From CALVUJ01 sp045128835 (GTDB taxonomy: Bacteria > Bacillota_I > Bacilli_A > RFN20 > DUOF01), in contig JBGVRX010000028.1 in the NCBI GenBank assembly GCA_045128835.1, positions 1 to 51,013 of the forward strand: a stretch of 51,013 nucleotides of DNA. Direction: 5' to 3'. Positions 1 to 8,997 of this stretch are shown here, piece after piece. Positions within the stretch are counted from its first letter, which is position 1. Every line of letters begins with the position of its first letter. The notes below the pieces were generated by a model. The model had not been told where the DNA came from and did no database searches. It worked only from the letters and a program-made list of their open reading frames with translations. Made by a program: the position numbers and the translations under genes.

Positions 1-114
1 ACAATAAAAGATTACGTTCATTATTTTAACAATGATAGGCCTGCATATTCTTTAAAATATAAAACTCCAACTCAGTTTAAAACCAAATTGGAGTTAAATT
101 GTGCTTTTTTATAA
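1..114 (+). CDS. IS3-family transposase (OrfB), 3' end only
   Basis: Frame 1 is open from base 1 to a TAA at 112-114, giving 37 residues. It contains HYFNNDRPAYSLKYKTPTQF, the typical C-terminal end of the IS3/IS150-group OrfB integrase (rve domain: Y-N-N-x-R-P followed by L-x-x-x-T-P-x-x-F). The rest of the element lies outside the window, so whether it is intact cannot be judged. A hairpin-like repeat (63-70 with 88-95) lies inside the coding part. The family call rests on motif recognition only. Confidence 0.8.
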   Translation, partial: TIKDYVHYFNNDRPAYSLKYKTPTQFKTKLELNCAFL

Positions 115-116
115 AT

Positions 117-141
117 TGTCTACTTTTTCTTGACTAGTTCA
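117..141. repeat. Probable right terminal inverted repeat of the IS3-family element
   Basis: Immediately after the transposase stop lies TGTCTACTTTTTCTTGACTA followed by GTTCA. This resembles the right ends of IS150-group elements (TGTCCAACTTTTTGGGGTCA type). It starts with TG and ends with CA as expected. The matching left end is outside the window, so the pairing is inferred. Confidence 0.6.
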
Positions 142-169
142 GTAATAATGTGAACTTTTTTATTGAATT

Positions 170-742
170 TTAAATCATTGAAGCAATTAATATAATCATA
201 CAAACAATTAATGAAATGCTAAATATAATTCCAGTTATTGCTCTAAAGTTTAAAGCTTTAGTTTGTCTTATTGATTTTGTGAAGTATTGATTAATTGTTG
301 TTAACTCTTCAGCTTCAAATTCTCTTTTTGGAATAATTAATGCATTTACTTTATCAACATATAGGTAGTAGTAATTTTTACTATCATAATAAGAATAAAA
401 TTTACTATATTCTAACGAACTTTCTCCATTAGGTGTTATTTCTTTGTATTTGTTTTCTTCGATAATTACTTTTATTTCGCTTAGTGAACTGTTGGCTTTT
501 ACTGCACCGTTAACTGCTCTATACATTTGTAAATAACTAAGTGCAAACAATAAAATAGGGAGTAAATACAATAAGTCTCCATTATCATACCCATCCTTAT
601 TAACCATAAAAATAAAGACAACGATAAGAGAAAGAATAATTAATGGTGAAACTAGGATAAATGCATTTCTATTTAATAAGTATAAAAAATAATCTTTTTT
701 TGTAAGTCTGTTTCTAAAACTTTTTTCAATTCTTTTTGTCAT
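170..742 (-). CDS. YcxB-like membrane protein
   Basis: A 190-residue protein of unknown function. A basic N-terminus precedes two hydrophobic helices (about 28-48 and 57-75). A soluble stretch of about 90 residues follows, including YYYLYVDKVNALIIPKREF, which resembles the YcxB-like C-terminal domain, and a last helix at about 168-189. The ATG follows AAGGAGGGAC at good spacing. The gene ends only about 30 bases from the IS right end and has no clear terminator of its own, so the insertion may have removed downstream sequence. The YcxB assignment rests on that one segment plus topology. The molecular role is unknown. Confidence 0.55.
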   Translation of the reverse strand: MTKRIEKSFRNRLTKKDYFLYLLNRNAFILVSPLIILSLIVVFIFMVNKDGYDNGDLLYLLPILLFALSYLQMYRAVNGAVKANSSLSEIKVIIEENKYKEITPNGESSLEYSKFYSYYDSKNYYYLYVDKVNALIIPKREFEAEELTTINQYFTKSIRQTKALNFRAITGIIFSISLIVCMIILIASMI

Positions 743-855
743 AACTGTCCCTCCTTTTTCAATTCTATATTTATTTGATTATTAATACAACAAAAAAGAA
801 TAAATTATAGAAATAAATCATTCTTTAAATTATAATAATTTAAGAGGTGAATGAT

Positions 856-1053
856 ATGACAAAAGTAGTTCAAAGAGAATTGTATTGCCCAGTATGCAAA
901 AAAACATTTGTTCAACCAGTTTATATGAGTGTTACAAGTTTTTTAATGTCAGATAAGGAAAAAGAAAAGATGAAGAATGGAACTTTATTCAAAAATTTCT
1001 GCCCAGTGTGTAATACAGAATTGGTTTTACCTCCTAAAGAGGAGCAAAAATAA
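856..1053 (+). CDS. Small zinc-ribbon protein
   Basis: A 65-residue protein with two CPVC knuckles (YCPVCKKTF near residue 11 and FCPVCNTEL near residue 49), which should bind one zinc ion. The start is taken at the ATG at 856 because AAGAGGTGA (842-850) is its ribosome site; a GTG at 847 in the same frame lies inside that site. It stands alone, divergent from the YcxB-like gene and followed by its own terminator. There is no DNA-binding or enzymatic signature beyond the ribbon. Function unknown. Confidence 0.6.
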   Translation: MTKVVQRELYCPVCKKTFVQPVYMSVTSFLMSDKEKEKMKNGTLFKNFCPVCNTELVLPPKEEQK

Positions 1054-1067
1054 AATAATATGGTGAG

Positions 1068-1093
1068 AATAGATACTTAGGTATCTATTTTTT
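1068..1093 (+). terminator. Intrinsic terminator
   Basis: AATAGATAC, loop TTAG, GTATCTATT and a T-run. It ends the zinc-ribbon gene and separates it from the glycogen cluster. Confidence 0.8.
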
Positions 1094-1120
1094 GTTATAC
1101 TAAAATGGTGAGGTGGGATA

Positions 1121-3016
1121 ATGATTAAGGTATATTTAGATTCTTATAATCAAATAAAAGTTAATGTTAGTAAGAACTATTATAGCGGTAAAATTAGCTC
1201 ATTATATATGTTGACAAAGTATGGCCCTCAGAAGTTAAAGGAGTTACAACTCTCTGAAAAGTTTGAAGACTATATTGAGTATATTGTTGAATTTGATTTT
1301 GATATTGAACTTGGAGAAGAGTATTATCTTGTTGATGATTATGGTTTTAAGGCTCTTCTTGAGTATCGTTATATAACAAAAAGTGAAAAATTTAGAAATG
1401 ATACTTATACGACTGAAGAATTAGGCTGTCGCTATTTAAAAGAAGAGACAGTGTTTTCTTTATGGGCTCCAACTAGTAATGAGGTTCTTCTTGTTTTAAA
1501 TAGTAGTGAGTTTTATAAAATGAAGAGAGAAGGAAATGTTTTTAAATGTGTAGTAAGTAGAAATTTAGAAAAGTGTGATTATTACTATCTTGTTAAAAAT
1601 AATGGGAAGTATAATAAAGTTTTAGATCCATACGCATATTCTTATAATTATGATCAAAGTGCTTGTGTTGTTGTGGATTTAGATAAGGTTAAAAAGAGTG
1701 TTCCTTTATCTATAAATAAGAAGAGTAAAGTTATTTATGAAGCGAATGTGAGAGATTTCTCTAGCGCTAAAAAGGGAAATAATAAAAGTAAATTTTTAGG
1801 TGTGGTAGATGAAGAAAGTTTGAACTATTTAGATAATCTAGGAATTGAATACTTTCAACTTATGCCTATTAACTATTTTAATGGCGATGTATATAATAGC
1901 GAGAGTTTTTATAATTGGGGATACAATCCTTATTTGTTTGGTGTTCCTCATCCTAATTATGTTTATAGTTTAGAAAATCCTTATGCTGTTATGAATGAAT
2001 GCAAAGAAATGATTAATAAACTTCATAAAAAAGGAATTAAAGTTACTCTTGATGTTGTCTTCAATCATTTAGAGGACAGAGAAGATAATATTTTAAATCT
2101 ATTAGTTCCTAATTATTTCTATTTGATTAAAGATGGAAAATACAGTAATGGAAGTTTCTGTGGAGTGGATTTAGATAGTACTGCTCCTATGATGAATAGG
2201 TTTATTAAAGATATGTGTAAAAGATGGGTTAAATTGTATGATGTGGATGGATTTAGATTTGATCTTTTAGGTATTTTAGATTACAAAACTATTAATGAAC
2301 TTCAAGCAGAATTAAAGGCTATAAAATCAAACATCTTTATTTATGGTGAAGGATGGAATATGCCTAGTTTAATGAATGATGAAGATAAGGCTATCATGAC
2401 AAACGCTAGTAAAATGAATAATATTGCTTTCTTTAACGATTATTATAGAGAAAGTTTGAAATATGATTATGTAGGAGAGCATGTTGTTGCAGGTGATTAT
2501 CTTTCAAACAATAAAACTTATTTTGATTTTAGTAAAAGTATAAACTATTTAGAATGTCACGATAATTATACATACTTTGATCTTCAAACATATGTCGAGT
2601 TAAGAGAAGAAAAGTTTGCTATGAAAAGACAACTATTTAAAAACTTAATTATTTTATTAAGTAATGGATATGCTTTCTATCATTCAGGACAAGAATTTTA
2701 TAGGACTAAAAAAGGATGCGAAAATTCGTATTGTAAACCTAATGAAATTAATATGTTTGACTGGAATAGAATGTATAAATATAGTAAGGATGTAAATGTT
2801 ATTGAAAAGATGATAAAACTTCGTGAAAAGCATAATTTCTTTGCTAGTAAATATGAATATGAAGAGGAATTTGGTATTATTAGGTTAAAGAATGATGAAG
2901 TAAACGTTGTTATTAACTTATCAGATAGAATTGTTCAACTTGAGAAAAAAGAGATTTTACTTACAACGAACAAAAAGAATTTAGAAAAATATGATTTAGT
3001 TGTTTATAAGAAGTAA
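1121..3016 (+). CDS. pulA: Type I pullulanase (GH13 debranching enzyme)
   Basis: A 631-residue alpha-1,6-glucosidase expected to debranch glycogen, starch or limit dextrins. An N-terminal domain (about 1-110) is followed by a CBM48-like segment (VFSLWAPTSNEVLLVL) and the GH13 barrel. YNWGYNPYLFGVP (near 264) is the pullulanase signature. The GH13 regions are visible: DVVFNH, GFRFDLLG with the nucleophile Asp near 381, YGEGW with the acid/base Glu near 410, and ECHDN with Asp near 481. There is no signal peptide, so it acts in the cytosol. AGGTGGG precedes the ATG. First gene of a co-directional glucan cluster; glgB starts 12 bases after its stop. Confidence 0.9.
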   Translation: MIKVYLDSYNQIKVNVSKNYYSGKISSLYMLTKYGPQKLKELQLSEKFEDYIEYIVEFDFDIELGEEYYLVDDYGFKALLEYRYITKSEKFRNDTYTTEELGCRYLKEETVFSLWAPTSNEVLLVLNSSEFYKMKREGNVFKCVVSRNLEKCDYYYLVKNNGKYNKVLDPYAYSYNYDQSACVVVDLDKVKKSVPLSINKKSKVIYEANVRDFSSAKKGNNKSKFLGVVDEESLNYLDNLGIEYFQLMPINYFNGDVYNSESFYNWGYNPYLFGVPHPNYVYSLENPYAVMNECKEMINKLHKKGIKVTLDVVFNHLEDREDNILNLLVPNYFYLIKDGKYSNGSFCGVDLDSTAPMMNRFIKDMCKRWVKLYDVDGFRFDLLGILDYKTINELQAELKAIKSNIFIYGEGWNMPSLMNDEDKAIMTNASKMNNIAFFNDYYRESLKYDYVGEHVVAGDYLSNNKTYFDFSKSINYLECHDNYTYFDLQTYVELREEKFAMKRQLFKNLIILLSNGYAFYHSGQEFYRTKKGCENSYCKPNEINMFDWNRMYKYSKDVNVIEKMIKLREKHNFFASKYEYEEEFGIIRLKNDEVNVVINLSDRIVQLEKKEILLTTNKKNLEKYDLVVYKK

Positions 3017-3028
3017 GGGGTGAATGCA

Positions 3029-4843
3029 GTGATAAATTTAGAAAGTTTTTTACATGGATACAGTTTAGATTCACACAAGTTCTTTGGGGCACACAAAATA
3101 GATGATGAAGTAGTTTTTAGAGTATATGCACCAAATGCAAAAGAAGTAGAAATTAAAGGAGATTTCAATGGATGGCAAACTTATAAGATGGTTAAAATAA
3201 GTGATGCCGGTGTTTATGAAATAAGATTGAAGAATGTTAATCAATATGATTCTTATTTGTATAACATTTTAACTAAGGATAATAAGTGGATTGAAAAGGC
3301 CGATCCTTATTCATTTATGATGGATAAAAGACCTTTGTTTAAATCTAGATTCTTTGATATCGAAGATTATCCTTGGCATGATGAAAAATGGATGAGTAAG
3401 AGAACAAAGAATTTTGAAGAACCGATGAATATTTATGAAATGCATGTTGGTAGTTTTGTTCATTTTCAAAATGAAGAATTTGTTGATTATGAAAGATTAG
3501 CTCCAGTGTTATGTAAACATTTAAAAGAGAATCATTATACTCATGTTGAATTAATGCCGATCCTTGAACACCCAGTTGATGAATCTTGGGGATATCAAGT
3601 AAGTAGTTTCTATAGCGTTACAAGTAGATATGGTAATCCAAAACAATTGATGTATCTTGTAGATTATTTGCACCAAAATGGAATTGGAGTAATAATGGAT
3701 TTTGTTTGTGTTCATTTTGCGTGTGATGAATATGGTTTATTAGATTTTGATGGAGACCAAGTGTATGGCTATGATAATGATTTGAAATATAGTCAATGGG
3801 GAAGTCCTAGTTTTGATTTAGGAAGAAATCCTACAAGAAGTTATTTAATATCAAGTGTTAGTTATTTCTTGGAATATTTCCATTTTGATGGCGTTAGATT
3901 TGATGCTGTTAGTAATATGGTTTATTACAATGGTGATAGTTCTAGGGGAGAAAATAAAGATGCGATAGAATTCATTAAAAGAATGAATAGTTTGATTAAT
4001 GAAAGATATGAGAATGTAATGTTGATTGCTGAGGATTCTACAAGTTTTCCTAAAGTATGTGGTGATGTTAGATATGATAATAGCTTAGGGTTTGATTATA
4101 AATGGGATTTAGGGTGGATGAATGATACTTTAAAATATTTTGAACTTGATCCTATTTATAGAAAAGGAAATCATAATTTAATTACCTTCTCAATGCATTA
4201 TTTCCCTAGTGAAAGATTTTTACTTCCTTTAAGTCATGATGAAGTTGTTCATGGTAAAAAATCTATCGTAGATAAGATGTGGGGAAGTTATGAAGATAAG
4301 TTTAAACAAGCAAGACTTCTATATACTTATATGTATACACATTCAGGTAAGAAATTATCTTTTATGGGTAATGAGATTGCTCAATTTATTGAATGGGATT
4401 ATAAAAGAGAAATAGATTGGTTCTTGTTAGATTATCCAATTCATAAACAATTCAATCAATTTATGAAAGATTTAAATAAAATATATTTAGATGAAAAACC
4501 ATTAAACAAGAGTGATTATATAGATAATGGATTTAATTGGATGATGGTAGATAACAAAAGACAAAGTGTATTTACTTATTATAGAAAATATCGTAATGAA
4601 TATATTGTAGTAGTTTTAAATATGACTCCTGTTTCTTATGATAAATATGAAATAGGTGTTCCTCAATACGGATATTATGAAGAAATATTAAATAGTGATG
4701 ATGTTAAATATGGAGGTAGCACTACTCCAGATGGTGAATTCTATATCACAAAGAAAAAGAATTTACATGGACAAGAATTTGCTATGAATATAAAATTAGG
4801 CCCATTTGGAGCAATGATATTTAGGAGGATGAAAAATGTTTGA
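3029..4843 (+). CDS. glgB: 1,4-alpha-glucan branching enzyme
   Basis: A 604-residue enzyme that makes alpha-1,6 branches in glycogen. An N-terminal CBM48 (VFRVYAPNAKEVEIKGDFNGW) precedes a GH13 barrel with ELMPILEHP, WGYQV, FDGVRFDAV (nucleophile Asp near 292), IAEDST (Glu near 335) and LPLSHDEVVHGKKS (Asp near 404). Region I reads DFVCVHFA where most branching enzymes have DWVPAHF, a mild departure. The start is taken at the GTG at 3029, five bases after AAGGGGTGA; a GTG at 3020 lies within that site. The end overlaps glgP by eight bases, suggesting translational coupling. Confidence 0.93.
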   Translation: MINLESFLHGYSLDSHKFFGAHKIDDEVVFRVYAPNAKEVEIKGDFNGWQTYKMVKISDAGVYEIRLKNVNQYDSYLYNILTKDNKWIEKADPYSFMMDKRPLFKSRFFDIEDYPWHDEKWMSKRTKNFEEPMNIYEMHVGSFVHFQNEEFVDYERLAPVLCKHLKENHYTHVELMPILEHPVDESWGYQVSSFYSVTSRYGNPKQLMYLVDYLHQNGIGVIMDFVCVHFACDEYGLLDFDGDQVYGYDNDLKYSQWGSPSFDLGRNPTRSYLISSVSYFLEYFHFDGVRFDAVSNMVYYNGDSSRGENKDAIEFIKRMNSLINERYENVMLIAEDSTSFPKVCGDVRYDNSLGFDYKWDLGWMNDTLKYFELDPIYRKGNHNLITFSMHYFPSERFLLPLSHDEVVHGKKSIVDKMWGSYEDKFKQARLLYTYMYTHSGKKLSFMGNEIAQFIEWDYKREIDWFLLDYPIHKQFNQFMKDLNKIYLDEKPLNKSDYIDNGFNWMMVDNKRQSVFTYYRKYRNEYIVVVLNMTPVSYDKYEIGVPQYGYYEEILNSDDVKYGGSTTPDGEFYITKKKNLHGQEFAMNIKLGPFGAMIFRRMKNV

Positions 4844-7247
4844 TAATAAAGAGAAATTTAAGGCTGAGTTTACTAAAAGAGCAGTAGAGCAATATGGTAG
4901 AGGAGTAGAAGAAATTCATATAAGTGAAAAGTATTTGATTCTTGGTGCTATGGTAAAAGACTTTGCCGCTTTCAACTGGAAAGAGAGTAAAGAAGTTTGT
5001 ACAAAAGAAGCTAAAAAACAATTAACTTATTTATCAATGGAATTTTTGATTGGTAGATTATTAACAAACAACTTAATTAACTTAGGAATATACAATGTTG
5101 CTAAAGAAGGATTAAGAGATTTAAATATCGATATCGCAGAACTTGAAAATATTGAAAGTGATGCAGGTTTAGGTAATGGTGGTTTGGGTAGACTTGCTGC
5201 TTGTTTCTTAGATTCTTTAGTTACTTTAGATTATCCAGCACACGGTAATACTTTAAGATATGATTTCGGTTTCTTTAAACAAAAGATTACTGATAACAAA
5301 CAAATTGAAGTTCCAGACCAATGGATGAGATATACAAATGTATGGGAAACTTATAAACCAAAACACGCTGTAGAAGTTAAGTTCTATGGAAAGGTTAAAG
5401 TTGATTATATAAATGGAGAATGTAAATATAGTCTAGTGGATGCTGAATGTATAAGAGCAGTTCCTTATGATTTACCAGTACTTGGTTATCAAACAAAGAA
5501 TACTAATACGTTAAGATTATGGAGCGCAGAACCTAGTGAAGAAAATCTTCCTTCAAATAAATCATTCTCAAATTACTTAAATGGCATTCATGAATTGTGT
5601 CAATGTTTATATCCAGATGATTCAACTGAACAGGGTAAAATTTTAAGACTTAAACAACAATATTTCTTAGTGAGTTCTACTATTCAATCTTTAATTAGAG
5701 CGCATAAAAGAACATATGGTTCACTTAAGAATTTCCATGAAAAAAATGTTATTCAATTGAATGATACTCACCCAGTATTAGCAATCCCTGAACTATTAAG
5801 AATTTTAATGGATGAAGAGGATTTTGGATGGGATGAAGCATGGAATATTGTAAGTCAAACATTTGCTTATACAAACCACACTTTATTATCAGAAGCGTTA
5901 GAAAAATGGCCTTGTGATTATGTAAGTGGCTTACTTCCTCGTATTTATATGATTATTGAAGAAATTGATAGAAGATGCAGAAGTTATGTAAGAAAAGCAT
6001 CAGATAATGATGAAAATGCTGTAAGAAAGACTGCTGTTATTAAAGATGGTATGGTTCACATGGCTAATATTGCTGTATGGAGTTGTTTCAGTGTTAATGG
6101 TGTTGCTCAATTACATACAGATTTATTAACTAATCAAGAAATGAAGGAATCATATAAATTATTCCCTCAAAAATTTAATAATAAAACTAATGGTGTAACG
6201 CACCGTAGATGGTTAATGAATAGCAACCCTAAATTAGCAGAAATGATTACTTTCTTAACTGGAGATGCATGGACTAAAGATCCAGATAAGATTGAAGAAA
6301 TGATGCGTTTTGTTGATGATAATAATGTTAAAAAGAGATTCTTTGAAATTAAACAAGAAAATAAAATTCGTTTAAAAGAATATATTAAGAAACATAATAA
6401 TATTGATGTTGATGAAAATTCAATTTTCGATGTTCAAATAAAGAGAATTCATGCTTATAAAAGACAAAGTTTGAATATCTTGCATGTTATTTATTTGTAT
6501 TTGAAAATGAAGAAAAATCCTGAGTTTAGAATTCATCCACATACATTTATTTTTGGTGGTAAATCAGCACCTTCTTATTATTTAGCTAAGAAAACTATTG
6601 AATTAATAAATGCGGTAGCAGATGTAGTAAACAATGATGAAGAAACTAATAAGTTACTAAAAGTTGTATTTATTGAAAACTATGATGTAAGTAAGGCTGA
6701 AATTATTATTCCAGCAGCAGATTTATCTGAACAAATTTCTACAGCAGGTAAAGAGGCCAGTGGTACTAGTAACATGAAATTCATGATGAATGGTGCGGTT
6801 ACAATTGGTACTCTTGATGGCGCAAATGTTGAAATTGTTGATAGAGTAGGCTTAGATAATGCAGTTATCTTTGGATTGAAGAGTGAAGAAGTATCTAAAT
6901 TAGAAAAAGAAAGAACGTATGTATCTAGAGCAATTTATGAAAAAGATAAAGATATTAAAATGGTTTTAGATAGTTTAATGGATGGAACATTCAAGAGTAG
7001 TGATGCTGATGGATTTAGAGCAATTTATGAGGACTTAATTTACCATAATGATACATATTATGTTTTGAAAGATTTCAAAGATTATGTTAAAGCACAAGAA
7101 AAGGCCTCTACTTTATATATGGATAAAGATAAATGGGCAAAAATGTGTATAACAAATATTGCTAAATCAGGATTCTTTGCGAGTGATAGGACAATTGAAC
7201 AATATGTAAAAGACATTTGGCATTTAGAAAAAATAAAAGTTAATTAA
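4836..7247 (+). CDS. glgP: Glycogen/alpha-glucan phosphorylase
   Basis: An 803-residue, full-length GT35 phosphorylase that releases glucose-1-phosphate from the non-reducing ends of alpha-1,4-glucan using phosphate and pyridoxal phosphate. The PLP-binding segment EASGTSNMKFMMNG carries the Schiff-base Lys near 648, followed by GTLDGANVEI. The N-terminal half holds AGLGNGGLGRLAACFLDS, typical of the family. TAGGAGGATGAAAA precedes the ATG, which sits inside the end of glgB. With the debranching and branching enzymes upstream it forms a glycogen remodelling unit. No glgC or glgA is present in this window. Confidence 0.95.
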   Translation: MFDNKEKFKAEFTKRAVEQYGRGVEEIHISEKYLILGAMVKDFAAFNWKESKEVCTKEAKKQLTYLSMEFLIGRLLTNNLINLGIYNVAKEGLRDLNIDIAELENIESDAGLGNGGLGRLAACFLDSLVTLDYPAHGNTLRYDFGFFKQKITDNKQIEVPDQWMRYTNVWETYKPKHAVEVKFYGKVKVDYINGECKYSLVDAECIRAVPYDLPVLGYQTKNTNTLRLWSAEPSEENLPSNKSFSNYLNGIHELCQCLYPDDSTEQGKILRLKQQYFLVSSTIQSLIRAHKRTYGSLKNFHEKNVIQLNDTHPVLAIPELLRILMDEEDFGWDEAWNIVSQTFAYTNHTLLSEALEKWPCDYVSGLLPRIYMIIEEIDRRCRSYVRKASDNDENAVRKTAVIKDGMVHMANIAVWSCFSVNGVAQLHTDLLTNQEMKESYKLFPQKFNNKTNGVTHRRWLMNSNPKLAEMITFLTGDAWTKDPDKIEEMMRFVDDNNVKKRFFEIKQENKIRLKEYIKKHNNIDVDENSIFDVQIKRIHAYKRQSLNILHVIYLYLKMKKNPEFRIHPHTFIFGGKSAPSYYLAKKTIELINAVADVVNNDEETNKLLKVVFIENYDVSKAEIIIPAADLSEQISTAGKEASGTSNMKFMMNGAVTIGTLDGANVEIVDRVGLDNAVIFGLKSEEVSKLEKERTYVSRAIYEKDKDIKMVLDSLMDGTFKSSDADGFRAIYEDLIYHNDTYYVLKDFKDYVKAQEKASTLYMDKDKWAKMCITNIAKSGFFASDRTIEQYVKDIWHLEKIKVN

Positions 7248-7260
7248 GGAGGAAATAATA

Positions 7261-8343
7261 ATGGAATACAAAGAGACAGTAGAATTTTTAAAAGAGTTAA
7301 CAGAAGCAAAAGGTATCTCAGGAAATGAAAAAGAAGCAAGTAGAGTAATGAAAAAATACTTAGAAGGATATGCTGATCATTTTGAATATGATAACTTAGG
7401 TTCTTTAATTGCTGTTAAAAAAGGTGACAGTGATTTAAGAGTAATGTTAAGTGGTCATATCGATGAAGTAGGTTTTATTGTAAGTAAAATTGAAGAAGGT
7501 GGGTTCTTAAGAATTAGTCCTGTTGGAGGATGGTGGGCACACGTATTACCTTCACAAAAAATGACTGTTATGACATATGAAGGAAAAACTTATATGGGTG
7601 TTGTAGGTTCAATTCCTCCTCATGGTATGAAGCCTGAAGTTAGAAATAAAGTTATGGATCTTAAAGACTTGTATATCGATTTAGGTGTTGCTAGTAAAAA
7701 AGAAGTTGAAGACATGGGAATTTGTGTAGGTGATAGTGTTGTTCCTTATACTGAATTTATGGTAATGAATAACCCTGATTACGTTTGTTCTAAAGCTTTT
7801 GATGATAGAATTGGTGCGGCTGTATGTGTAGAAGTTATGAGAAGATTAAAAAATGAAAATCATCCAAATACTTTATATAGTGTTGGAAGTGTTCAAGAAG
7901 AAGTTGGTTTAAGAGGAGCTAAAACTGCTACATATCATGTAAAGCCTGACATTGCGATTGCAATTGATGTTTCTATGTCATATGATGTTCCAGGTGGAGC
8001 AAGTGGCGACTCTAAACTTGGTGCTGGAGTTGCATTATCTGTAATGGACGCTAGTGTTATTGGACATAAAGGATTAGTTAAAATGATGGAAGGAATCTGC
8101 AAAGAAAAGAACATTAAATATACATATGATTCTTTAGTGGCAGGTGGAACAGATTCTGGAGAAATTAATAAATCATTTGATGGTGTTATTAATATGACGT
8201 TATCTTTACCTTGTAGATATTTCCATTCTCACAATTCTGTTGTTAATTTAAAAGATTATGAAGCGTGTGTAGAATTATTAGTAGAGTTTGTTAAGAGATT
8301 AGATGTTAATAAACTAAATGAATTAAAAGAAAGTAAAAGATAA
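7261..8343 (+). CDS. M42-family metallo-aminopeptidase
   Basis: A 360-residue cytosolic aminopeptidase of the M42 (PepA/FrvX-like) group, a tetrahedral di-metal peptide-trimming enzyme. Metal and catalytic motifs visible: LSGHIDEVGF (His66, Asp68), FDDRIGAAVC, QEEVGLRGA (Glu213, Glu214), AIDVS and a final SLPCRYFHSHNS with a metal-binding His. AAGGAGG precedes the ATG. It starts 13 bases after glgP and shares its direction, so it is probably co-transcribed although unrelated in chemistry. Older annotations call the family endoglucanase; peptidase is the better call. Confidence 0.88.
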   Translation: MEYKETVEFLKELTEAKGISGNEKEASRVMKKYLEGYADHFEYDNLGSLIAVKKGDSDLRVMLSGHIDEVGFIVSKIEEGGFLRISPVGGWWAHVLPSQKMTVMTYEGKTYMGVVGSIPPHGMKPEVRNKVMDLKDLYIDLGVASKKEVEDMGICVGDSVVPYTEFMVMNNPDYVCSKAFDDRIGAAVCVEVMRRLKNENHPNTLYSVGSVQEEVGLRGAKTATYHVKPDIAIAIDVSMSYDVPGGASGDSKLGAGVALSVMDASVIGHKGLVKMMEGICKEKNIKYTYDSLVAGGTDSGEINKSFDGVINMTLSLPCRYFHSHNSVVNLKDYEACVELLVEFVKRLDVNKLNELKESKR

Positions 8344-8347
8344 TAAT

Positions 8348-8373
8348 AAGCAACCACTATTGTGGTTGTTTTT
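8348..8373 (+). terminator. Intrinsic terminator
   Basis: CAACCAC, loop TATT, GTGGTTG and a T-run. It closes the glucan/M42 transcription unit. Confidence 0.85.
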
Positions 8374-8423
8374 ACTTAATAACTGTGTTAAAATCAAGGT
8401 GTTGAAAGAAGAGGTTGACTGTT

Positions 8424-8903
8424 ATGTATGAATTTATAAATAGTAATAAAGAAGTAAATTCAATTGTTAATAAAACAATTGTAGATGAGTTTGATTATGT
8501 CAATAAAATAAGTTTTTTATATTCTGCGATGAAGAAATATTATCCAGAAGTTTATCAAGATAATTTAAATGGTTTAAGTGATACTTTTTCTAAACTGTTA
8601 GAGTTAAAAGAAGCATATGAAAAAGAGAATGGAGTAAGTTTAAATGAACCTGCTTATAGTGTTTTGGATATCGGTAGTTTCTTAGATTCAGTAATTGGTG
8701 AAGATTTAGAAGAAACTCTAGAGAACGTTAAAGAACTAGTGGATATTAATCTTATTTCTCTTAACAATAACTTTGAAGTTTTAGCACAAGAAATAGAGGA
8801 TATGAGTTATTCTGAATTTATGAGTGAAGTATATGATGTAAATAGACATGTAACTCATTATATCGAAGATAATATTTTAAAAACTAATAGAAATAGAAGA
8901 TAG
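8424..8903 (+). CDS. Hypothetical acidic helical protein
   Basis: A 159-residue soluble protein, acidic and predicted by eye to be mostly helical, with no signal peptide, membrane segment or recognisable motif. The start is taken at the ATG at 8424, nine bases after GAGG; a TTG at 8415 is directly against that site and cannot use it. It is a single-gene unit between two terminators. I do not recognise a family. Confidence 0.5.
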   Translation: MYEFINSNKEVNSIVNKTIVDEFDYVNKISFLYSAMKKYYPEVYQDNLNGLSDTFSKLLELKEAYEKENGVSLNEPAYSVLDIGSFLDSVIGEDLEETLENVKELVDINLISLNNNFEVLAQEIEDMSYSEFMSEVYDVNRHVTHYIEDNILKTNRNRR

Positions 8904-8928
8904 AGACTTAATAAAGAGTCTCTTTTTT
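8903..8928 (+). terminator. Intrinsic terminator
   Basis: GAGACT with AGTCTC around a short AT loop, then six T residues, starting at the stop codon of the preceding gene. Confidence 0.8.
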
Positions 8929-8997
8929 AATATAAATAAGCGAACGATTTAAAATATTAAAAAAATATAGTATTATTTTATTAAGGGTGATATTACC

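Noticed and set aside
63..110. Hairpin AACTCCAA/TTGGAGTT followed by T residues as a terminator
   Set aside because: It lies inside the transposase coding region, has a 17-base loop and the T-run is 10 bases away; weak as a terminator.
8929..8997. FMN riboswitch upstream of the RibU-like gene
   Set aside because: The gap is only 69 AT-rich bases with none of the conserved FMN-element segments.
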